Assembly (NCBI RefSeq): GCF_000309485.1
Contig: NZ_AKIL01000049.1
Location: 1 to 8,454 of the forward strand
DNA: 8,454 nt
DNA from: Milkweed yellows phytoplasma str. MW1
GTDB lineage: Bacteria > Bacillota_I > Bacilli_A > Acholeplasmatales > Acholeplasmataceae
Direction of reading: 5' to 3'
Both the position numbers and the translations under genes were made by a program. This document shows positions 1 through 4,698 of this stretch, piece by piece. Each line of letters begins with the position of its first letter. The stretch's first letter is position 1. A model generated the notes under the pieces. It made no database searches. It was given only the letters and a program-made list of their open reading frames with translations, and had not been told where the DNA came from.

Positions 1-2
1 AT

Positions 3-52
3 TGAATAATATTTTAAAAATAATATGGATATTATGCTTAAAATATTATTCA
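3..52. repeat. 50-nt near-perfect A/T palindrome (long hairpin)
   Basis: The arm TGAATAATATTTTAA (3-17) is the exact reverse complement of TTAAAATATTATTCA (38-52). Inside it, after a 2x2 mismatch (AA/GC), ATAATA at 20-25 pairs with TATTAT at 30-35 around a 4-nt loop. This gives about 21 bp with a single interruption. There is no G/C-rich core and no following T-run, so it is not a canonical terminator. It may mark the 3' end of an upstream transcription unit outside the window. Confidence 0.7.
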
Positions 53-130
53 TCTTCTTAATTATAACATATTTCAAATAATTGCGGTCTAATGGTTTTT
101 TGTTTTTTTAAAAAAATATTTTATTTATCG

Positions 131-182
131 AAAGGAGTATAAAATAGAAAGGCTAAATAGAGAAAATTTGTTTGAAAAATAA
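131..182 (+). pseudogene. Possible 5' relic of a lost gene (tentative)
   Basis: AAAGGAG at 131-137 is one of the best Shine-Dalgarno matches in the window, yet no start codon follows. Six bases after it, at 144-146, is ATA, where ATG would be expected. Reading from there gives 12 sense codons (I-E-R-L-N-R-E-N-L-F-E-K) and then TAA at 180-182. This would fit a gene whose start decayed from ATG to ATA and whose body has eroded. It could also be chance, because the peptide is too short to recognise. Confidence 0.2.
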
Positions 183-386
183 TCATTATTTCTGTTTACT
201 GTTATAAAAAAGAAGATTATTGTAAACGAATTAATTTGTTTATATTATTAAATATCAATTATAATATAATAACATTGTTAAGATAAGTCATAAAAAAAAA
301 AAAAATAAGAAAATTATTTTTATATCAACTGATGGAAAGAAATAAATACATTATAGAATGATAAATAAAAAAACATCCTTTTTAAA

Positions 387-415
387 TTGGAAAAAATATA
401 AATATTTTTTATGAG
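387..415 (+). promoter_or_regulatory. Candidate engB promoter (weak)
   Basis: TTGGAA (387-392) and TATGAG (410-415) are separated by 17 nt, each matching four of six consensus positions. It is the best-spaced pair close to engB, but chance matches are common in such A/T-rich DNA. CTGATG (329-334) with TATAGA (352-357) is an alternative. Confidence 0.25.
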
Positions 416-451
416 TTTTTTTCATTAAAAACACTATATAGGAAATATATT

Positions 452-456
452 GAGGA
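452..456 (+). promoter_or_regulatory. Ribosome binding site of engB
   Basis: GAGGA lies 5 nt before ATG at 462. It would fall inside the coding region if the in-frame TTG at 450 were the start, so it decides for the ATG. Confidence 0.7.
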
Positions 457-461
457 AAAAA

Positions 462-1049
462 ATGATTAAAAAATCTATTTTTATTAAAAGTATTCAAGAC
501 CCTATTGACTGTCCCGCCCTCCGTTTATCAGAAGTTTTTTTAATGGGTCGCAGTAATGTTGGCAAAAGTTCTTTTATCAACGCTTTAACGAATAAAAACA
601 AATTAGCTTTATTTTCTAAAACACCTGGTAAAACAACCACTATTAATTATTTTTTATTAAATGATTCTTTTTATTTAGTTGATTCGCCAGGTTATGGTTA
701 TTCTAAAAGAAATAAAACTTTTAAACAAAGCGTTTTCCATATGATTAATAATTTTTTACAAAACAACTATTTTGTTAAAATTATTTTTCAAATTATTGAT
801 TTTAAAGTGGGCCCTACAAAGATGGATTTAGATATTTATCATAATTTAAGAGAATATAATTTACCGGTTTTTTTAATTTTAAATAAAAAAGATAAAGTGT
901 TGAAAAATCAAGTTATTAATCAAATGCAAAGAATCAAAAAAGAATTTTGTACGCCTGAAGAAAATATTCCTATGTTTTTACTTTCTTGCAAAAATAAAGA
1001 TGGTTTAAATGAAATAGTTAATTTTATTTATGATAAAATAAATACATAA
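462..1049 (+). CDS. engB: Ribosome biogenesis GTP-binding protein EngB (YsxC/YihA)
   Basis: A TRAFAC-class GTPase of 195 residues, the usual size for EngB, which acts in the cytoplasm in late assembly of the 50S ribosomal subunit. The GTPase motifs are in order: P-loop GRSNVGKSS (29-37), G2 region TPGKT (54-58) with the family-typical GKTTT stretch, G3 DSPGYG (74-79), G4 NKKD (141-144) and G5 SCK (175-177). The segment IDFKVGPTKMD corresponds to the family's VD.R..PT..D signature, with Lys in place of Arg. An in-frame TTG at 450 would add four residues, but GAGGA at 452-456 sits 5 nt before ATG 462, so I chose the ATG. It ends in TAA, 121 nt before valS, which appears to have its own promoter, so engB is probably monocistronic or the last gene of its unit. 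In Bacillus the orthologue follows lon; the upstream gene is not visible here. Confidence 0.95.
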   Translation: MIKKSIFIKSIQDPIDCPALRLSEVFLMGRSNVGKSSFINALTNKNKLALFSKTPGKTTTINYFLLNDSFYLVDSPGYGYSKRNKTFKQSVFHMINNFLQNNYFVKIIFQIIDFKVGPTKMDLDIYHNLREYNLPVFLILNKKDKVLKNQVINQMQRIKKEFCTPEENIPMFLLSCKNKDGLNEIVNFIYDKINT

Positions 1050-1067
1050 TTCATTATTTTTTATTTT

Positions 1068-1096
1068 TTGTTAAATTTGATACTTTTCGGTATAAG
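1068..1096 (+). promoter_or_regulatory. Candidate valS promoter
   Basis: TTGTTA (1068-1073) and TATAAG (1091-1096) are separated by 17 nt, matching four and five of six consensus positions. Transcription would start near 1103, leaving a leader of about 68 nt. That is too short for a T-box, and no T-box-like sequence is visible, although valS is T-box controlled in many Firmicutes. An overlapping alternative is TTGATA (1077-1082) with AATAAT (1099-1104), 16 nt apart. Confidence 0.45.
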
Positions 1097-1170
1097 ATAA
1101 TAATTATTATGAACTAAAGATAAAATATTTTTTAGTGTTTTAAAGCTAAAAAATTAGGATTAAGAAAAAT

Positions 1171-3759
1171 ATGGAACAAAAATATAATTTTAAATTAGTA
1201 GAAAATAAAAGATACGTTAAATGGTTAGAAAAAGGCTATTTTAAAACACAAAATAACCCCGATAAAACACCTTTCACTATTGTTATTCCGCCTCCGAATA
1301 TTACGGGCAAACTACATTTAGGTCACGCTTGGAATAATACTTTACAAGATATAATTATCAGAAGAAAAAAAATGTTGGGTTTTGACGTCCTTTTTTTGCC
1401 GGGAATGGATCATGCCGGTATAGCGACTCAAAGCAAAATCAAACAAAAATTAAAAGAAGAAGGTTTTGCTGAACAAAACCTAACCAAAGAAATCTTTTTA
1501 AAATATGCTGCCTTATGGAAAGATGAATATACACAAAATATTCATACTCAATGGAAACGTTTAAGCCTTCATCTGGATTATGATTACGAAAAATTTACTT
1601 TAGATAAAGATTTTAGCCAAGCAGTAGAAAAAGTTTTTATTCAACTTTACGACAAAAAATTAATTTATCGTGATTATAAAATGATCAATTGGGACCCTTT
1701 TACTCAATCTACGATTTCTGAAATTGAAGTTAATTATCAAGAAGTAGAGGGTAAATTATACTATTTAAGATATTATTTAGCCGATGATAATGCTAATTAT
1801 GTAGAAGTGGCGACTACAAGGCCGGAAACTATTTTTGCAGATCAAGCTTTAACCGTTAATCCTGATGACGAAAGATATCAACATTTAATCGGCCAAAAAG
1901 TGGTAGTTCCTGGAACGAACACAAAAATCCCTATTATCGCTGATAATTGTGTGGAAAAGGATTTTGGGACAGGCGTTTTAAAAGTAACTCCAGCTCACGA
2001 TGTGAACGATTTCCAAATCGCTCAAAGACATGATTTGCAAATAGTTTCTTGTATGAATCCTAACGGAACTATGAACGAATTAGCCCAAGAATACCATAAA
2101 ATGGATCGTTTTGATTGTCGTGAACAATTAATCCAAACATTAACTGCGAAAAAATTCGTATCTAAAATAGAGGATTATACCCATTCAGTAGGATTTTCAA
2201 GCATTTCTGGTGTTGTTATTGAACCAAGGTTATCATTACAATGGTTTTTAAAAACTAAAGCTATTTCGCAATCTGTTTTACAAGAACACCAAATTAACTT
2301 CTTTCCTAAACGTTTTTTAAAAACTTTTAACAATTGGTTAGAAAATTTAGAAGATTGGTGTATTTCTCGTCAATTATGGTGGGGACATTCTTTACCTGTG
2401 TGGTATAAAGGCGATGAAGTTAAGGTCCAATCGCAAGATCCAGGCTATGGTTTTCAAAGAGATCCAGATGTTTTAGATACTTGGTTTTCTTCCGCTTTAT
2501 GGCCTTTATGTACGTTAGGATGGCCTGATAATAACGTAGAGTTATTCCAAAGACGTTTTCCTGTTGACGTTTTAGTAACTGGTTATGATATTTTAACCTT
2601 TTGGGTTTCTAAAATGGCTTTACAAAGTATGAATTTAATTGAAAAAATACCTTTTAAAGATGTTTTGTTGCATGGTTTAATAAGAGATTCTCAAGGACAA
2701 AAAATGTCTAAATCGAAAGGAAACGGTGTAGATCCGATAGATATCATTGATAAATACGGTACAGACGCTTTAAGATGGTTTTTAACCACTAATTCTTCCC
2801 CAGGTGCGGATTTATTATATAACGAAACTAAAATAGCGTCTAGTTGGAATTTTATTAATAAAATTTGGAACATTAGTCGTTTTATTAAATTAAACATTAA
2901 TACAGATCAAACCGATTTTAAGGTTGAAATGTTATTAATGCCGGAAAAATTTTTATTATCGCAATTATCGCGTTTAATGGAAGAAACAAACCATTTATAC
3001 GATAAATACGAATTTAACATTGTAGGAAGTCTGTTGTATAATTTTGTTTGGGAAGACTTAGCCAATTGGCATTTAGAATTTTTAAAAATTGTTTTAAAAG
3101 AGTACGATCGAGAGGTATCTTTAAATTCTCAAAAGTTAGCTCTTTATATTTTAAAAATCACTTTACAATTGCTCCATCCTTTCATTCCTTTTGTAACTGA
3201 TGCTATTTATGAAGAATTTGCTTTTACGCAACCTATTATTAACGAACAATTGCCGCAAATTAATGCAGTTAATTATTCCTCTGATGATTTCTATTTCTTA
3301 ACTTTTAAAAATTTAATTGTGAAAATGCGTCAATTTAGACAAAATTATAAAATAACCAAAAATACTTTATTATCTTTATATATAGAAGCTCCTATAGAAA
3401 AACTATCCGAAATAAAAACTATTAAGCCTGTTTTAAAGAGTTTTTTAATGGCTTCTGAGATTAAAACAACCCATAAACTAAAACAAGAACAATACGAATG
3501 GTTGTTTTTTGACAAAGATACATATGTTTTCATTTTTAAAAAAGACTTGCAAGCTTTGAAAAAAAATCAATCTGATAATCAATCGCCACAATTGTTAAAA
3601 AAAATTTTAAGCGAAATTCAAAGAAGTGAAAAGATTTTAAATAATCCCTCCTTTTTAGAAAAAGCTAGTAAAGTTAAAATCCAAGAAGAACAAGATAAAT
3701 ATAAAAAATATTTAAGTCAACATGAAAAATTAATTAAAAATAAAGATCAAGAAGGTTAA
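1171..3759 (+). CDS. valS: Valyl-tRNA synthetase
   Basis: A class Ia aminoacyl-tRNA synthetase that charges tRNA-Val with valine in the cytoplasm and hydrolyses mischarged Thr-tRNA-Val. It has 862 residues, close to the roughly 880 of Gram-positive ValRS. The HIGH motif appears as HLGH (49-52), followed by GMDHAGIATQ (78-87). The CP1 editing domain spans about 185-345, with ATTRPET (214-220) and FGTGVLKVTPAHDVND (265-280). The catalytic core resumes with CISRQLWWGHSLPVW (397-411), DVLDTWFSS (433-441) and KMSKS (511-515). An anticodon-binding helical domain occupies about 600-750, and a charged coiled-coil tRNA-binding arm about 800-862. The segment VGFSSISG (340-347) departs from the VGHSERTG-like sequence usual in bacterial ValRS. 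The ATG start has a modest AGGA 11 nt upstream (1156-1159) and a typical N-terminus. Its TAA stop lies inside a hairpin that extends toward the next gene. Confidence 0.97.
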   Translation: MEQKYNFKLVENKRYVKWLEKGYFKTQNNPDKTPFTIVIPPPNITGKLHLGHAWNNTLQDIIIRRKKMLGFDVLFLPGMDHAGIATQSKIKQKLKEEGFAEQNLTKEIFLKYAALWKDEYTQNIHTQWKRLSLHLDYDYEKFTLDKDFSQAVEKVFIQLYDKKLIYRDYKMINWDPFTQSTISEIEVNYQEVEGKLYYLRYYLADDNANYVEVATTRPETIFADQALTVNPDDERYQHLIGQKVVVPGTNTKIPIIADNCVEKDFGTGVLKVTPAHDVNDFQIAQRHDLQIVSCMNPNGTMNELAQEYHKMDRFDCREQLIQTLTAKKFVSKIEDYTHSVGFSSISGVVIEPRLSLQWFLKTKAISQSVLQEHQINFFPKRFLKTFNNWLENLEDWCISRQLWWGHSLPVWYKGDEVKVQSQDPGYGFQRDPDVLDTWFSSALWPLCTLGWPDNNVELFQRRFPVDVLVTGYDILTFWVSKMALQSMNLIEKIPFKDVLLHGLIRDSQGQKMSKSKGNGVDPIDIIDKYGTDALRWFLTTNSSPGADLLYNETKIASSWNFINKIWNISRFIKLNINTDQTDFKVEMLLMPEKFLLSQLSRLMEETNHLYDKYEFNIVGSLLYNFVWEDLANWHLEFLKIVLKEYDREVSLNSQKLALYILKITLQLLHPFIPFVTDAIYEEFAFTQPIINEQLPQINAVNYSSDDFYFLTFKNLIVKMRQFRQNYKITKNTLLSLYIEAPIEKLSEIKTIKPVLKSFLMASEIKTTHKLKQEQYEWLFFDKDTYVFIFKKDLQALKKNQSDNQSPQLLKKILSEIQRSEKILNNPSFLEKASKVKIQEEQDKYKKYLSQHEKLIKNKDQEG

Positions 3760-3779
3760 TCATAACCTTTCTTTTTCTT
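3752..3779 (+). terminator. Terminator-like hairpin overlapping the valS stop codon
   Basis: AAGGTTA (3752-3758) pairs perfectly with TAACCTT (3763-3769) around the loop ATCA, followed by the T-rich stretch TCTTTTTCTT (3770-3779). The valS TAA (3757-3759) lies in the 5' arm and loop. The stem is short (7 bp), so it may be leaky or act as an attenuator before the hydrolase gene. Confidence 0.45.
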
Positions 3780-3789
3780 GAAAAAGGTT
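3764..3789 (+). promoter_or_regulatory. Hairpin able to mask the hydrolase ribosome binding site
   Basis: AACCTTT (3764-3770) is the exact reverse complement of AAAGGTT (3783-3789), which contains the Shine-Dalgarno AAGG (3784-3787) of the next gene. A third register, CTTTTTC (3771-3777) with GAAAAAG (3780-3786), also covers it, though with a very tight loop. These pairings compete with the terminator-like stem at 3752-3769, because both use 3764-3769. Regulation is inferred from sequence complementarity only. Confidence 0.35.
3784..3787 (+). promoter_or_regulatory. Ribosome binding site of the hydrolase
   Basis: AAGG, within AAAAAGG, lies 5 nt before ATG 3793. No comparable site precedes the in-frame TTG at 3778, so the ATG is preferred. 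Confidence 0.6.
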
Positions 3790-3792
3790 GAT

Positions 3793-4569
3793 ATGTTTAT
3801 TAATAAAAATTTTTTTTATATTAATTTTAAAAACGTTCCTAATCCGAAAGCTAATATTATTATTACTCATGGATTAGGTGAAAGTTCACAAGATTATCTC
3901 CCTTTAGCTGACTTTTTATGTCATGCCGGTTATAACGTTATTTTATACGATGTTAGAGGACACGGAAAAAGTGGTGGTTCAAGAGGTGATGTGAATAATT
4001 TTCATGTTTTGGTGGATGATTTGGCTTCTCTTGTGAAGAAAATTAAAAAAAAATCTTCTTTAAAAATTTTTTTAATCGGTCATAGTATAGGCGGAATCAT
4101 TACTAACTCTTATATGGTAAAATACGGCGAGGTTAACGGTTCTATTATTAGTTCTGCTCCCGCTCATGCACTGAATAATAAACATTTAAAATACCCTTTT
4201 TATTGGTTTAATTTTAAACCAAGGAAACTTAATTTTTTATCTAATAAAATTGCTCATACGCCTATATATAAGGGTTATTTCCCTTATCATTTAGAATATG
4301 TTACTCCGCGTTTAATGAGAAATTTATTAGTTTTAAGTCCTCAATATTTACAAAAAAGATTATCTTTTTATGTGGGTTCTGTTTTGTTTTTATACAGTAT
4401 CCAAGATAAAATTATTTCTTTTAAAAATGGTTCTTTTTTATTTGAAAAAGTACCTTCTAAAGATAAAAAATTAATTCTATATCAAGAGTCTTATCATAAT
4501 TTATTTCACGATATAGAAGCGAACAAAGCGTTTGAAGATACGGTTGTATGGCTAGATAAAAGGTATTGA
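3793..4569 (+). CDS. Alpha/beta hydrolase, lysophospholipase/monoacylglycerol lipase-like
   Basis: A serine hydrolase of 258 residues with the layout of the Hydrolase_4 family, which includes lysophospholipases and monoacylglycerol lipases. The oxyanion-hole HG is in THGLGESS (25-32). The family strand-turn YDVRGHGKSGG lies at 52-62. The nucleophile elbow GHSIGG (96-101) puts the catalytic serine at 98. Asp205 in YSIQDK and His235 in YHNLFHD fit the acid and base of the triad. There is no signal peptide and no membrane segment, so it is probably cytoplasmic or loosely membrane-associated. The natural substrate cannot be read from the sequence. In a parasite that takes lipids from its host, a lysolipid or monoglyceride is a reasonable guess. 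It starts 33 nt after valS without an obvious promoter, so it may be co-transcribed with valS through the hairpins there. It ends in TGA. A run of nine A at 4045-4053 lies in the coding region. Confidence 0.9.
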   Translation: MFINKNFFYINFKNVPNPKANIIITHGLGESSQDYLPLADFLCHAGYNVILYDVRGHGKSGGSRGDVNNFHVLVDDLASLVKKIKKKSSLKIFLIGHSIGGIITNSYMVKYGEVNGSIISSAPAHALNNKHLKYPFYWFNFKPRKLNFLSNKIAHTPIYKGYFPYHLEYVTPRLMRNLLVLSPQYLQKRLSFYVGSVLFLYSIQDKIISFKNGSFLFEKVPSKDKKLILYQESYHNLFHDIEANKAFEDTVVWLDKRY

Positions 4570-4600
4570 CGATAATACCTTTGAAGAAACTATTTTTTTT
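4559..4600 (+). terminator. Terminator-like hairpin at the end of the hydrolase gene
   Basis: AAAGGTATT (4559-4567) pairs perfectly with AATACCTTT (4574-4582) around the 6-nt loop GACGAT. The TGA stop (4567-4569) starts at the last base of the 5' arm. Eight T residues follow at 4593-4600, about 10 nt beyond the stem rather than directly after it, so termination efficiency is uncertain. Confidence 0.45.
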
Positions 4601-4610
4601 AAAAAAAATA
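4591..4610. repeat. Perfect T8A8 palindrome, possible UP element
   Basis: TATTTTTTTTAAAAAAAATA is a perfect 20-bp palindrome. It ends 6 nt before the candidate -35 of the ATPase promoter, where an A/T-rich UP element would contact the RNA polymerase alpha subunit. It also supplies the T-run of the preceding terminator-like hairpin. The role is inferred. Confidence 0.4.
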
Positions 4611-4616
4611 TTTATT

Positions 4617-4644
4617 TTGTTAAAATGGATGATATAAATATATT
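4617..4644 (+). promoter_or_regulatory. Candidate promoter of the ATPase gene
   Basis: TTGTTA (4617-4622) and TATATT (4639-4644) are separated by 16 nt, matching four and five of six consensus positions. Transcription would start near 4651, at the first in-frame ATG. That ATG would then have no leader, which supports translation from 4699 instead. Confidence 0.45.
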
Positions 4645-4688
4645 TTTAATATGTTAAAATTGTTTTTTAAACAAGTTAAAAAAAGAGT

Positions 4689-4694
4689 AAGGGA
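4689..4694 (+). promoter_or_regulatory. Ribosome binding site of the ATPase
   Basis: AAGGGA lies 4 nt before ATG 4699. No Shine-Dalgarno-like sequence precedes the upstream in-frame ATG at 4651, so this site decides the start. Confidence 0.75.
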
Positions 4695-4698
4695 ATTT

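Larger units (their letters stand above)
1..461. other. Long non-coding region upstream of engB
   Basis: About 460 bases of very A/T-rich DNA with no credible intact gene. It holds the palindrome at 3-52, a T7A7 tract at 103-116, a strong unused Shine-Dalgarno-like AAAGGAG at 131-137, a run of 14 A at 292-305, and a weak promoter candidate close to engB. I see no tRNA or known structured RNA. The length is unusual beside the 33-134-nt spacers elsewhere in the window, which suggests a decayed gene or a long leader; that is inference. Confidence 0.6.

Noticed and set aside
25..81. An 18-codon hydrophobic ORF (MDIMLKILFIFLIITYFK) resembling a signal peptide or the start of a secreted protein.
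   Set aside because: It lacks a Shine-Dalgarno and lies largely within the A/T palindrome. A/T-rich DNA readily encodes Ile, Leu, Phe and Lys, so a hydrophobic peptide is expected by chance.
178..227. Inverted repeats AATAATC/GATTATT and GTTTAC/GTAAAC as an RNA structure.
   Set aside because: The two short pairings cannot nest with each other, and such matches are common in this base composition.
1046..1069. ATAAT/ATTAT repeat and T-rich stretch after engB as a terminator.
   Set aside because: The stem is only 5 bp of A-T pairs with a 2-nt loop, too weak to support a terminator.
1103..1170. A T-box leader controlling valS.
   Set aside because: The space between the likely transcription start and the ATG is about 68 nt, with no T-box consensus or large stem, too short for this riboswitch.
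4045..4053. Nine-A run in the hydrolase gene as a programmed frameshift or phase-variation site.
   Set aside because: The frame continues intact through all catalytic motifs on both sides. The run encodes ordinary lysines, and no alternative product or stimulatory structure is evident.
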